The position numbers were made by a program, and so were the translations under genes. From the NCBI RefSeq assembly GCF_008831285.2, contig NW_022204507.1:2588814-2652813 (forward strand): a stretch of 64,000 bases of DNA, written 5' to 3'. The stretch is from Nymphaea colorata (taxonomy: Eukaryota > Streptophyta > Magnoliopsida > Nymphaeales > Nymphaeaceae). Positions 24,314 through 36,600 of the stretch are shown here, one piece after another; within the stretch, counting starts at the first letter, position 1; each line of letters starts with the position of its first letter. The notes under the pieces are model-generated. The model was not told where the DNA came from. It did no database searches and was given only the letters and a program-made list of their open reading frames with translations.

Positions 24314-24590
24314 AATAGATGTAATGGGGAACCGGGTCCATTTCTGGACTCGGTCCCATGGGGCACGGGTACCGAGGTCGGCTCGGTACCCTAGGCGGCA
24401 TTCTTCTCTCCCTCCTATATAATCTTCACTTAAGTGTAATTGTGTGATTAAGTGAATATAATTTTCTCTCTCCTAGGGTTGCGGTGTGCACCTAGGTCAG
24501 AGCTTCCCGTGGTTTTTTCCTCTTTCTGAGGTTTTTCCACGTATATCTTGTGTTCCTCTCTTCTTCTTTCGTGTGTTGCATGTTTCTACA
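24308..24590 (+). repeat. 3' LTR of element B
   Basis: 283 bp. It differs from the 5' LTR at four positions: two C-to-T changes in the hairpin and palindrome region, one G-to-T and one A-to-C near the 3' end. It is followed by the AATAT target duplication. Confidence 0.95.
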
Positions 24591-24595
24591 AATAT

Positions 24596-24945
24596 CATAT
24601 ACCAATGGCTACGCTGAACAACATTGCTCATAGTTTAGAGCATCTTAATCATGGGCTGCATTGGTTTCCTGCAAGAGTAATGAGAGCAACATCTCTCTCT
24701 CTCTCTCTCTCTCTCTCATATGTGTATATTCATAAGTAGTTCATGACATGCTGGGTGCTGTATTTATGGAGAAGATAATGGGTGCAGCCACGGGTGAAGC
24801 GCTTGTACCTACTAATGCGTGCCTCTAATGTCAAAATGTCAAATCTTCCAAACATCACTTCGGCACCCAGGTAAGTGCTTGGAATGTGAACGGGTTAGGT
24901 TAGATCCAAAGCAATTGGAATAGACCAAGACAAAACCTTTCCCTT

Positions 24946-24995
<50 letters not shown>

Positions 24996-25211
24996 TTTGT
25001 TTGATAAAGGGAAAGGTTTTGTCTTGGTTGTTCTGGGTGAAATGGGAATCATTAGTGATAGTGTTGCCTCCAATTTTTTTTTTTCTCATTTTTTGTAATT
25101 AAAACATGGAATGTGATATAGTGATTGCAAATGTTACAAATTGTATATGTGATTGTTGTATTGTCCTACAAAGAGACTTGATGGATTGGTGCCCTGGTTT
25201 TGGCATGTTAG
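24596..25211. other. Host-like flank with TA foldback
   Basis: A CT microsatellite lies at about 24691-24717. Bases 24924-24946 (ACCAAGACAAAACCTTTCCC plus TTT) and 25006-25028 are perfect 23-bp inverted arms around a (TA)n tract, the same design as at 5541-5632. No gene is called; 25212 onward may be an exon. Confidence 0.4.
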
Positions 25212-25339
25212 AAGTTAAAACTTATTTGCGGTACTCCTGATGTAGAAGATTGGCATATGGAGTGTATTCCTTTGGGAACAGATGGGCAATCAGGGAAAGT
25301 GAACCTTATTGAACTTGGTCCTGAACGTGGAACTCTCAT
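25212..25339 (+). CDS. Possible host coding exon cut by element F
   Basis: After a GTTAG acceptor-like site, one frame reads KLKLICGTPDVEDWHMEC, then a gly-rich stretch and NLIELGPERGTL up to the F insertion. If F and one target duplication are ignored, the frame continues at 30053 (MTECTISC) to a GTAATT donor-like site after 30075. The composition looks protein-like, and the frame is open across the junction, but I cannot name a family. It may be an exon of a gene inactivated by F, a pseudogene, or chance. Confidence 0.3.
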
Positions 25340-25615
25340 TGTTAGCGTATGGGGATCGGGTCTGTTCAGACCCGATCCATTCTCCTTATATCCACATGCC
25401 TAAAGTTACTAGGCGGTGGCTCTCTTGTAATATTTTATAATTTTATGTACAAATCTGTTGTAACCTATTAGGGTTATTCTTTTAATTAAAGATTAAGGAA
25501 CGCAGGGCTGTGTTAAGCCGGCTGCTCCCTTTCCTCCATCATCTTCTTTCATCCTCTCCTCTCAATATATCTGTTTTGCATACGGAGAGACGAGTACTTT
25601 GTGAAGATTCTTACA
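25340..25615 (+). repeat. 5' LTR of element F
   Basis: 276 bp, TGTTAGCGTATGG...TTCTTACA. Perfect 11-bp arms GGATCGGGTCT (25353-25363) and AGACCCGATCC (25368-25378) form a hairpin within 40 bp of the start. Confidence 0.95.
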
Positions 25616-25822
25616 TGATATCAGAGCTAGGTTGCATCGTCCTCCGGTGAGTGATTTCAGTTTGATGTGATTAGCCCTAATCTGCCCTAAATTCTTTCTT
25701 TTCTGGCGTGGTCATCCCTCTTTTCAGTTTCTGCCCTAAATCTTGCGTGATTTGCCCTAATCGTTTTGCCCTAATTTTCTCATCGTTTTGCCCTAATTTC
25801 TGTCGTTGCCCTAAATCAATTA

Positions 25823-28800
25823 TGGATCAGCCGACTTCCTCTCTTCTATCTTCTAGCTTTCTCTCCCAACTTATTTCTCAAAAGCTGAATCATAGTAACT
25901 ATTTGACTTGGAAACGTCAAATAGTCCCTTTTATTAAAAGTCATAGACTCTACGGGCATATCGATGGGACCACTCCAGCACCTCCTATGTATATTGACCG
26001 TGAAGTGAAGAAGACCGTAGTGGGAGATCAAGCTGCTGGGGCTGCGGCTATGAGTGAAATCAGATTTGAATATGAAACCATTACTGAAAATAATCCTGAG
26101 TATGAAGCTTGGCTGGCTCACGACCAGTAGGAGGTATTGATGATGATTTAACAGCCCTAGAGTTGTGGTCTACCCTTGCCACCACGTATTCTCAAGTATC
26201 CGAAGCACGTTTTCTGCAGTTAAGAAGGCAATTTCAGGACATCAAGCGTGGAACGCGTACTGTTTTGGAATATTTGAATGAAATTAAAAGTGTAAGTGAT
26301 CAACTTGCTGCCATTGGACATCCCGTCAGCGACAAGGACAAAGTGCAACAAGCCTTGAGTGGACTGGGAACAGATTTTGATATTTTTTGCACAGCCTTGG
26401 AAGTCCTACCTATTCTTCCATCTTTCGAATATCTCAAGGCTAAGTTATTCCAACACGAAGCTAGTCGTGTTCAGCGACAGAATTTGATTCCTTCCAACAG
26501 TCACAATGTACTGATCACAGGGACACTTGCATTGCAAGGGAATCGCACTCGTACTTGGATTCCTCAAGCAGGAATGGGAAGAGGGATTCTCCCAACACCA
26601 CAGGGCATGAACACTACTTCTGTCACATCTAGAAGGGTTCCGACTTGTTTCTATTGCAACAAGAGGGGGCATGTAAAGTCAGAATGTTGGCACAACCCGC
26701 AGAACAAAAATAATCAGATTAGACGTGAGAACAAGGCAGCAGCAGGGTCAGCTTCATCATCATCTGGATCTAATGTTTCAGCAGACGTACAGCAACTCCT
26801 CATGACAGCCCTGTCTAAGCTTCATTTGAAACAAAACGAACAAGGAGAATGGTATGTGGACTCTGGAGCAGCAGCTCATGTTACTGATGATGCAGGTAAT
26901 CTCTCTAGTGCTCTCCCTTATTTAGATAAAGGCTCAGTTGTCACGGGAGATGGTTCCCATCACACAATATCACACATTGGAAATGTACAAATTTCTATGG
27001 GCTCTTCTTCGATTCCATTAAAGAATGTTCTTGTTGTTCCAAGTGTCAAGAAAAATATTATTTCAGTGTCCAAGCTTATTGATGATACTCAATCCTCTGT
27101 TGAATTCACACCCTCTTCTGTTTATGTCAAGGATGCTCGAACCAAGAAGACATTCGCTGAGGGCACTCGCAAAGGAGATATGTATGTCCTTGAAGGAGCT
27201 CCACATATGTCAAAATCTCACCTTTCCGATTCATGTTTTCCAAGTCATAGTGAAGTCAATGTCACAGAGTATAATAAACCATCCATTTGGCATGGTCGGT
27301 TAGCTCATTGTAGTCAATCTTTTGTTCGAAATCTTGTTGCAGACGGGCTCTAAGATAAGTCCAGTCTGAGTTCTGTCAGTGAGTCTAGCATGTGCTCGAG
27401 TTGTCATATCTATAAGAGCCATTCCCTTCCTTTTCAATTAATAAATAAAAGAGCTCCAAAGGTTTTTGACACCATATATTCTGATGTTTGGGGGCCTGCT
27501 CTAGTTCCTTCTTCTTTTGGGAGTAGATACTATGTCATTTTTGTTTATTCATATTCCCGATATACTTGGATCCATTTCATGAAACACAAATCAGAAGTTT
27601 TTCGCTTATTCACTCAATTTCATGCCTTGGTTCAAAATAAATACTCCAGTAATATTGTGCATTTTCAATGTGATGGTGGTGGCGAATTTATTTCTAATGA
27701 ATTTACTGAGTACTTACTAGATAATGGGATCACTAGACAAATTTCATGTCCGCATACACCTCAGCAAAACGGAATTGCTGAAAGGAAACATAGGCATATT
27801 GTTGAAAGTGCACTTAGCATGATGCATGAAACGGACTTACCTATGACATTGTATACGGCTGTACATGTTATAAATCGATTGCCATTGGCTTTGCTTGATG
27901 GAAAATCACCATTTTTTCTTTTACACCAAGAGCAGCCACGTTATGAGGAGTTGCGTGTTTTTGGATGTGTGTGCTATGTGCATGTTGATGTTTCCTTGCG
28001 AAACAAATTTCAAGATCGTGCTATTTTATGTAGATTTATAGGGTATGCAGAAAATTACAAGGGTTATAGGTGTTACAACCCTAAAACTGGGCGTGTACAT
28101 ATTTCACGGCATGTTGTCTTTGATGAGAACAGGTTACAGGATCCCAAGGCTACTTCTGTGACACTCAAGGACAAAAATGAAGTTTATGATACTTGGCTTC
28201 ATGCTGAAATCTTAAGACAAGGGGCAGCAATGTTGACTGAGCACAATGAGCAAGTTGTTAATGAGCCCGAGACATCTGTAAGTAGTTCCTTGAGCAGCAC
28301 TACTTCATTGGACAGCATGTCTTCATCTTCTCAGCCCAGTGAGCCACTTATGCATAATCGGTTCTCAGGCCTGGTGTATTCTAGGCGATCAGTTCCTACT
28401 GCAGTTCCACGCCAATCACAACGCGTGCGACATCCTATTGATAGATGGGTGAGCTATAACAGTTTTTCTTTGGATTTTCAGCTGTTTATGACAGAAGTCA
28501 GCAAAAAGGTAGAACCAACATCTTATCACAATGCGAGTAAGGAAAAATGTTGGGTTGAAGCTATGAATGAGGAAATGGCAGCCTTGCATGAATGTCAGAC
28601 TTGGCATATTGTCCCTCGTCCAGCTGATAAGAATGTTGTGGGATCCAAATGGGTTTATAAACTGAAATATAACCCAGATGGTAGCATTGATCGGTATAAA
28701 GCACGACTTGTGGCATGCGGTTTCACTCAGCAATATGGGGAAGATTATGATGAAACATTCAGTCCAGTCATCAAGATGGGAACAATCCGTGTGATTATTT

Positions 28801-29777
28801 CTCTTGCAGTCTCGTATGGATGGCCTCTCTATCAGTTAGATGTCAAAAATGCTTTTCTTCATGGAATTCTTAAGGAAGAGGTATACATGGAGCAATCTCC
28901 CGGCTACACTACTCATGATTCTCAAAAATGGGTTTGCAAATTACACAAGTCTCTATATGGGTTGAAGCAAGCTTCTAGGTCATGGTTTGATCGTTTTTCT
29001 CATCACAAACAACAAGTTGGTTTTCTCCGAAGCTCTCTCGATCACTCTTTGTTTATCTATCGCACTGGAGAAGCTACTACCTGGTTACTTATCTATGTTG
29101 ATGATATTGTTATAACTGGGAATTCTTCTTCACATATATCTTATGTTAAAGGTATGTTGAAGCAAGAATTCAAGATGAAGGATCTGGGAGAATTACGATA
29201 TTTTTTGGGTGTTGAACTTGATAGGACAAATGATAGTTTGACTCTTACACAGCACCCCAAATGTTCCAATGTTTCTCTTGGACATAGCATATATACATAT
29301 ACTGATGCCGACTGGGCAGGCGATCCCGATGACCGACGATCAGTTTCAGGTTTCTGTCTCTTTCTTGATTCTAATCTCATTTGTTGGAGCAGTAAAAAGC
29401 AGCGTGCTGTTGCACGATCTAGCACTGAGGCAGAGTATAGAGCAATGGCTGCAGGGACGGATGAAGCGTCATGGTTACGTCATTTACTTGGGGAGCTCAA
29501 TCTTCCTATTGTTCGGTCATCATTACTATGTGACAATCAAAGTGCGATAAAAATTGCTTTCAATCCCATTTTGCATAATCGCACCAAACATATAGAGATT
29601 GATCAACATTTCATTCGTCAGAAGGTTGAAGAAGCCGAGATCTTGCCTACTTATATATCCACCAATGAACAAATAGCTGATCTTTTTACCAAAGGTCTCA
29701 CAGGGCAGCATTTTTGGGATTTGAAGAACAAGTTGTGCATGATCAAATCTCATGCACAACTTGAGGGGAGCTGTTAG
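25823..29777 (+). pseudogene. Element F gag-pol, broken
   Basis: The likely start is ATG 25823 (MDQPTSSLLSSSFLSQ). Gag stops at 26130 and resumes in another frame from 26109, where a short deletion seems to have joined the halves. The knuckle is CFYCNKRGHVKSEC and the protease DSGAAAHV. A single in-frame TAA at 27351 lies in the GAG-pre-integrase zinc region (HGRLAH...CSSCHIYKSH). In integrase the first catalytic Asp is replaced (FVYSYSRYTW where FVD or FID is usual), while CDGGGEF and QNGIAERKH keep the others. Reverse transcriptase has YVDDI. About 80 residues normally found between the LTQH and TDADWAG blocks are missing. The stop codon lies inside the 3' LTR. Confidence 0.9.
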
Positions 29778-30047
29778 CGTATGGGGATCGGGTCTGTTCA
29801 GACCCGATCCATTCTCCTTATATCCACATGCCTAAAGTTACTAGGCGGTGACTCTCTTGTAATATTTTATAATTTTATGTACAAATCTGTTGTAACCTAT
29901 TAGGGTTATTCTTTTAATTAAAGATTACGGAACGCAGGGCTGTGTTAAGCCGGCTGCTCCCTTTCCTCCATCGTCTTCTTTCATCCTCTCCTCTCAATAT
30001 ATCTGTTTTGCATACGGAGAGACGAGTACTTTGTGAAGATTCTTACA
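29772..30047 (+). repeat. 3' LTR of element F
   Basis: 276 bp, preceded by the purine tract GAGGGGAGC and followed by the CTCAT target duplication. About three differences from the 5' LTR. Confidence 0.95.
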
Positions 30048-30052
30048 CTCAT

Positions 30053-30075
30053 GACTGAGTGTACCATATCATGCC
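30053..30075 (+). CDS. Possible exon remainder right of element F
   Basis: Continues the frame of 25212-25339 after removing F and one target duplication, ending at a GTAATT donor-like site. It stands or falls with that exon. Confidence 0.2.
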
Positions 30076-31860
30076 GTAATTTTCTTCTATTTGGTTTAGA
30101 TTTCAAGTACACTTCAATCAATGATTATTTTGTAGTTGTGGTTGTCATTGGTATTTCAAATTTGCAGGCTTAAAGCATGTGGTTTTACTGCAAGGCACAT
30201 CAAAATTTGATAAATTCAAAAAGACCATTACATAGACACATGGTTGAATGCAGCTTTGCACTTCAAAAAGTTCAGCATAGTGTGCACTAAAGTGTGTGGA
30301 TGAGGAGGTTCCTGAAACTCGAAAGTGGTAGCAAGAGGATCGTAAGCATCTTGTCTGGAGCTATTGTATCCTCACATGCTGCTTTGGAGCAGGTCCACCC
30401 TGAATGTATTGGCATTACTCCGTAAGAAGCACTTTCAGCATAGAATGACGTCTCAGTTTGTTTTAATAGCATGCATCATTAGCTGTTTACTTTCTTCGAA
30501 CTTGTTTGTTTTGAAGAAGGCCTAAGACAACAAAAGCTTGATTGGTATGTTTTGTGATGTCAAACTTTTGTGCTTGCCATGCCACATCCCTTGTAACAAG
30601 GCCTACGTGCCTTTTTTTGTGCTTTTGATATGCTTCTTTGTGGGCTTCATTTTTTATAATCATTTGATTGTTTATCTCAAAGTGAAAAGTTGCATGATTA
30701 AAAAATTTTGAAAAATTACCTATTAATGTTTGCAAAGTATGGCTGGTCCTCTTACAATCTACATATATTTCATGGTTTCACCTGTTTGTTTGTCATGCTC
30801 TTTGTGGACATATTTGTGTAGTTTATGATGAAGATTGACATTGTTCCTTTTATAGATTTCCAGTTGTGAAATGGAGGAGCCGAGATTTGAATGGTGAATG
30901 GAGAGAGAGTGCCAGACCTTTGTGGAAAATAATTTGGAATATATCACAATGTTTGTGGAATGGGATTTGTTGGGAAAAGGAACATTTTCTTGGGTGATTC
31001 CTCCATTTTTTGTTTGTGAAGGGTCTACTTGGTATAATTAGAAGGTTAACAGCCAAAACACTCCTCAATTTTGGGTTTCTCTCTCTCTTTCTCCGTCGTA
31101 TTGGTTCCCTGCTCTGGTGAGTTATCTTGTCTTTTTTTTCCATGCTCTTTTCTGTATTGTTTTTGTGCTATTAGAGTATCTTGCTCCTCTGCTAGGGATG
31201 TTGGCAGGCAGTTGATGGTGAAGAGTTTTCTTTGATATTTCTCATTTATGCCAGCTTTTGTACTAGTCTCCAATGTGCCTTTTCTTTTGTTTGTTGTTTG
31301 CTTTTTTCTTGCTTTATGTTTTTTTTCCTGGTATATAGACACACAGGGGTTAGGTACATATAGACTGAGGTTTTGTTTGCTGAGGTCTTGCACTCTTGAC
31401 TGCCTTCTACATGAACGTCTCATGTCCAACATCTGAATTGGTTGTCAAAAGCTAAATGCCGTTTTCCTCTGTTGAAATGACACCCACATATTTCCCTAGG
31501 TCAGTTGTCTTTTGTTGTGATCACCTTAAGACTTTTGTCTAGTAAGATTTGTTTTGAGCTTGATGAAGGTGGACCATAAACTACAGAGATACTAAAGAGA
31601 TGTTTGCTGGTGCACACATTTGCTTAATGAGCTTGGTGTTGCCCTTTTTCTGTCAAACCTAAAGAGGCCCAACACCAAGCTTAAGCATGTGCAAGCTCAT
31701 TAAGAAGGTAAATGCTCCAGCTCCAACATGGTGGTACCATGTGCAATGGTGCTATATTGGCCATGCAATGTGCACTTGAGCAGGTGTTTAATGGTGCTCT
31801 ACAAAAATGGTCTTCTGTACATTTTAGGTGTGACGCAACAATTTGTGGACATATTTGTGT
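30076..31860. other. Non-coding stretch with one foldback
   Basis: No gene is recognised. A stem-loop lies at about 31613-31704: 31630-31641 (AGCTTGGTGTTG) pairs with 31670-31681, and the flanks also pair; 31623-31634 can alternatively pair with 31693-31704. Other open frames lack family features. Confidence 0.4.
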
Positions 31861-32288
31861 TTTCTAGCCAGGGGTGTAGTCTATGGTTTATCATACCTTT
31901 TGATTAATTTTTAGATAGTAAAACTATAATTTGAGTCATAGGCAGAGAAATCTTGGGGAGCCATTTCTTTCATTTGATCTTGCACATGAGCTTTGATTAA
32001 AAGCATTTCAAACCATTCAATCCAATCCAACTCAGTCTTAAAAGTGGCATTTTAGTTGGCTAGAAGAGTGAGTTGTTGGTGTAGACATCTGCAAGGAAAC
32101 CTTACAACATGAGAATTTGGGGAATTTTGTCCACCACAAGGCTCTGTTTTTTATGAAGAGAATTTGGGGAATTTTGTCCACCACAAGGCTCTATTTTTAT
32201 GAAGAGACTTTGAGGAGAACTTGTCCCTTGTGTTGTTATCCTTTTGCAAAATCTCATTGTGTAACCAGAACACAACACCAGTCAAAAC
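31861..32288. repeat. Segmental repeat, copy 2 (partner 10601-11039)
   Basis: Same orientation and order as 10601-11039. It carries an internal tandem duplication of about 48 bp (32109-32205) and ends at the same bases (GTCAAAAC), where it is fused to the copy of 5384-5991. Confidence 0.75.
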
Positions 32289-32593
32289 AATTTTTGTTCA
32301 TATGCAGAGAATACCAAGAAGAAAGGCAGGATCATAAATTGGCTATATATATAGAGTGAAGCACTGGGCTAGGGCTGTCCAGCCCGTTAGCCAATCTTGA
32401 AGACATGCTCATAAGCGCTGCAACAACAAAACCACACGCCCTGCCTAAGATTACACAGGGCATGGGCTAGACAATTTGTGTGTGCATATATATATATATA
32501 TGCACACACAGATTGTTTAGCCCATGCCCTATATATATACACACACAGATTGTTTACCCCATGCGCTGTATATATATACACACACCAGACCAC
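32286..32593. repeat. Segmental repeat with TA hairpin, copy 2
   Basis: Copy of 5384-5656. The TA foldback is present but altered: arms around 32465-32485 and 32498-32520 flank a shorter (TA)n, and an additional partial arm follows at 32544-32570. Confidence 0.7.
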
Positions 32594-32879
32594 AAACATA
32601 TGAGCATTGTAGTATGTTTATAAATGGTAATTTGACATAAAACTTGTCTTAATTCGTGTCATTTTTAAGAAAAATATTGATTTTTCTACAATTAAATTTT
32701 GTATTATAAAAGCCACTCACTTTTTTATTACTGCAAGAACATTATATTAACCTCAAAAAAATGATTGACTTAGCATTTGTTTCTCGTAGAAACGTCCTTA
32801 AGGTCATAGGTATACGGTTGGATTGTATAAAACATCAGTTTACCAAACAATGTTGATTGGGCTGATTCTTATCCCTGAC
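32594..32879. mobile_element. MITE-like element, copy M3, left end missing
   Basis: Nearly identical to 5706-5991 of M2, but about 50 bp including the left terminal repeat are absent. The right end GATTCTTATCCCTGAC is intact. Confidence 0.6.
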
Positions 32880-32904
32880 GTGGAAGTCCGGATATATATA
32901 TATA

Positions 32905-32938
<34 letters not shown>

Positions 32939-34264
32939 AATCCCTAGTAGGGATTCCATCCACTGAAAAAGCCGCCCGATCAGTGCATGCCATGATAATC
33001 AATTTAGTTTGTACTGATGTCAATAGTTTATATATATATTTCCATGAAAAACTTTTTTTGGTTTCTTATGACGAATAAATTAGCTACCGAAAAGGCCAAG
33101 TAGGATTTGTCGAGATGCAGTTCGTACCTTACCCCCAATAATAGTTGATTGGGAGGAGCTTGGTTCAAGATTAAATTAGTAAGGTGGACAATCTCTCAAA
33201 ACTGGCTGATTAACCGGGTGAGTGAGAGGTTCATCCCACTGTTTGAAGCGAGGCTCGAAGGCCCTCTCATTCTCCTTGCTTTGGTGGTTATGGGTTATGT
33301 TGGCAACAATGTACCCTTCAACTTGGATGTAACGTCCTACCACTTTAAGACATTTGAAGATGGTGCCCACCGGAATTGAACTAAACCATAGGAGACCTTC
33401 TTCAATATTACAAAAGAAGGGGCCTCCATCTCCCATCATGATTAGACCATTAACCTCTATCCTCCTGTTCTATTACAGTGAATTCTCCCTCTTCTAGTCA
33501 CCCATATATCTCAATGACATGCGAAAACAAGAGAAAGTCGGGAACGTCGGTGACCTTTTGAATTTAAGTAGCGACGAGTTGACCTGCCTTTATACACACC
33601 CCTATCTTGACTAGCTACGCTATGCTTCAATGCTATGCCCCTTGAGACAGCTGATTAACTGGGCTTCGAAGCCATTGGCCCATGCCTAGAATTATACATT
33701 TAGCAGGCTGGACAATCTCTCTGGTACCTGCTCTGGGGCCAACCTTTCTTTTCTTTTTGTCTTAAAAGAGTGCTTGTAAGTTTTTTCCGAGTCCTCTTCT
33801 TTCCACTGGATGAAGGCTTTGAAGCTCTCTTTTATAAGCCTTTGATCTTGAGAGAAATATGCTGTATCTTAATCGGTCTCGTCAGTTCATACAAAAGGAC
33901 GGGGCATCCAGACACAGCCCCACGTCCTCCGCCATTGAGACCACAATTTCTTAATTTGTGGAAAAAAAGTATTGCATAAGTAAGGTTGGCCATGGGCGGA
34001 GCCCGTCCTATTCAACGTTGGCTGAGGACCAGCCTGACCGGGTGCAATTGTAGGTCCAACACGACTCTGGCCCACCCTAAATTTAGAATCTGATAGCCCA
34101 GATTTGATGTTCGATGGATGGTTAAGAAAATTGAATGGTGTATATATATATATATATATAAAAGAAAATTGAATAATCAATTCACCTAAAAGGATCATCG
34201 AATCACGATCATGATGGATCGGATGACGCTCATGAATAAGTTGGATGACTCTAGATAGCTAGGG

Positions 34265-34309
<45 letters not shown>

Positions 34310-36600
34310 GGATTGGTTTTTCATTTTGTTTTGCTAAAAACCGTGAAGGAAGTGCGTTATTGACTACCAGTTATTTAGGTACAGTATCTAGCCATGGTAT
34401 ACATTTTTTGCGATGGTTTTTAGTGATACAAAATTTAAAAAAACCATCTGATCTCATAGATAACTGGATATGCGTATGTATATATGTAATTTGTCAGATA
34501 CACTCTATATACTTATATACAGGGATATGACTAACAAGCAAAAACTTGTCACTGAATACTTTATAAGCAATTGTTGAAAGTATCATAAACCATTAATGCA
34601 TTATAAATCATTGCCAATACTCCTAAGGCATTTTTTTTTACAATAAATTTTTTAAGTTTAAACATCTGACATTTGACAACATCTAGAATTGATAGATTTA
34701 TGGTGTAGCGATAGCTTATAGTGTTTTTAGTGGTTTACCAGCATGTATATATATATATAAGCATGTGAAACATAGTTTATTTTGCTCTCGAATTTCACAT
34801 ATTTCTTCCAAGCAACAAATGGGAATTCGAAGGATTTTAATCTACAATCTGAAAAAGGAATAACAGCTTTTCAGAATATTTAGTGGGCAGAGCGCAGCTC
34901 TATTAAATCTGTTCCTTTGAAATTCAGGAAGTGCAAATCGGATCAATTCTTTCAAATTCAGCTTAACTACATCCTCCTAGTCCTAGATGCAACCTAAATA
35001 ACGATTAAAGGCTAACATTTGTTTTAATAACGAGAAATGAGCTGGTGGTCCGCGACTCCGCATAAGAAGGGAACGTACGGGCGTGAGGTTTCAGTTACCA
35101 TACAATTGTGAATTCTTTCAAACGTCATTTTAGTGGTTTTCAAGGCAGGGAGGCTAACGGGCGTGGGTTACCCAAACGAAGAGATTGGTTCACGGATCGA
35201 GAGTGAGGAGTTAAGGCAAGTGGATATGGTGGCTGGGAAGGACTCGAGACACTCTAGCCGGCTCGGCCCAACTGGATAACAAGTCGGGCCCGGGTTGGCC
35301 CGACATCCAAAAACAGGGCTTGGGTCGACCTGACTCGAAAAACCCAAGCTCGAGTCCGAGCCTGGCCTCAACTCGATTAAATTAAAAAATATATATTTTT
35401 AATATAAAATAATATATAAATATAATTAATTATAATAAAATATTATAATTATATATATATATATATATTAATAAAAAATTAAAAAATAAATTAGCGGACT
35501 CAAATCAAACTTATTAGGCCGACTCAAATTGAAACAGGATCGGATACCCGGCGGTGGCCCAGCTCTATGCCGGGCCTTAAGTCGTGGTCATCCCACATGA
35601 TCAAATTAGCGGCGGTAGAGGCGTTATCGAATTTGATATTTGATTTGACTTATCCTTCCTTGGTTGGCTTTGTGCGGACATAAAATTTTCAACTTTAAAA
35701 TATTGAGCAATCAGCATTCAACTGCATCACGAGTCAGCGGCATAACATAATTGGTCAAACATGTGGGCTTATAGAAATGTGGACTTATGGAAGCATGTCG
35801 AATGCTTGATTTTTGTATATGCTGTCTTTTTTATTGTAAAAAGTAGGAATGCAACACACAAAATTACTAGAAATTAAAGGATATATAGTACGCCATCCAG
35901 GTTTTAATGCAACTCTTAATTTTGAAAATACAAGAAATAAAGGTTTTTCATATCTTATTTGAATGGTAGGTTGTTAAGTGATAAGCATCCAAGTAGAGGG
36001 AATGAGAACATGTAATCAGGCCCTTAAATCTTTTGGACTGATGCCTTATCAAAAAATTGTTTTCAAACAAAAAAAAACAGTTAATGTTTGAATATTTTAT
36101 TTCAGTCCTTTTAATTGAAGTTCTAAAATGTTTTTTGGCCAAGTAACAAAAATCAAAATCAATCACTTGCCAAATGTTGCTCGATGATTAAAAAAACTAG
36201 TTTTTAAAAGCACCATAAACCATCACCTAGATTATAAATTACTGTTAACGTTTTTTTTATAGCTAAAGAGTTTTGACGGCATGTTAAAAATATTTAGCCA
36301 ACATCCGGCAGCGTCCCGCGGCTGGCTGATCTCATTTTTCCGGTTTAAGAGCACGTTACCTTCATTCATTTGAAAACTTTTGAGAGAACAATTAAACGTA
36401 AAATCAAAATGAGGCGCCCTTTGTTTACGCAACCACACGACCGAACGACTTTTCCAAGCAACCGGGGGCCCATTCGTTTGGTTTTGGTGGGATCGTTGAA
36501 GGCGAGAATGGGAACGAGAGACTAATAACTCCGCCACGACTGCCTCCCGCTTGATTCCTCGTCCCGATCGCGGGCAACTCTCCCCCTCAAAAACAACCTC
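32880..36600. other. Gene-poor stretch with TA tracts and TE-like debris
   Basis: TA tracts lie at about 32893-32935, 34141-34160, 34267-34308 and 34747-34760. Bases 34570-34660 and 36205-36260 share a short AAACCAT...TTATAAAT motif. Two GC-rich segments full of GGCCC/GGGCC words (about 33984-34100 and 35255-35590) resemble non-autonomous hAT-type elements; the second has an AT-only core at about 35385-35480. No gene is called on either strand. Confidence 0.35.

Larger units (their letters stand above)
19339..24590 (+). mobile_element. Ty1/copia element B, full length
   Basis: 5252 bp with both LTRs. The five-base target duplication AATAT is at 19334-19338 and 24591-24595. The order is LTR, primer site, GC-rich leader, gag, protease, integrase, reverse transcriptase, RNase H, polypurine tract (GAGGGGGAG, just before 24308), LTR. 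The LTRs differ at four of 283 positions by my reading. The coding region has several stops and frameshifts, so the element is structurally complete but could move only with proteins supplied by another copy. Confidence 0.95.
25340..30047 (+). mobile_element. Ty1/copia element F, full length, second family
   Basis: 4708 bp with 276-bp LTRs at both ends and the target duplication CTCAT at 25335-25339 and 30048-30052. LTRs differ at about three positions. The primer site reads TGATATCAGAGC, one base off the usual TGGTATCAGAGC. The gag (NYLTWKRQIVPFIKSHRLYG) and integrase differ strongly from the A/B/E family; it resembles the Ale/Retrofit-type copia lineage as I recall it. The coding region is damaged. 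Confidence 0.95.
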
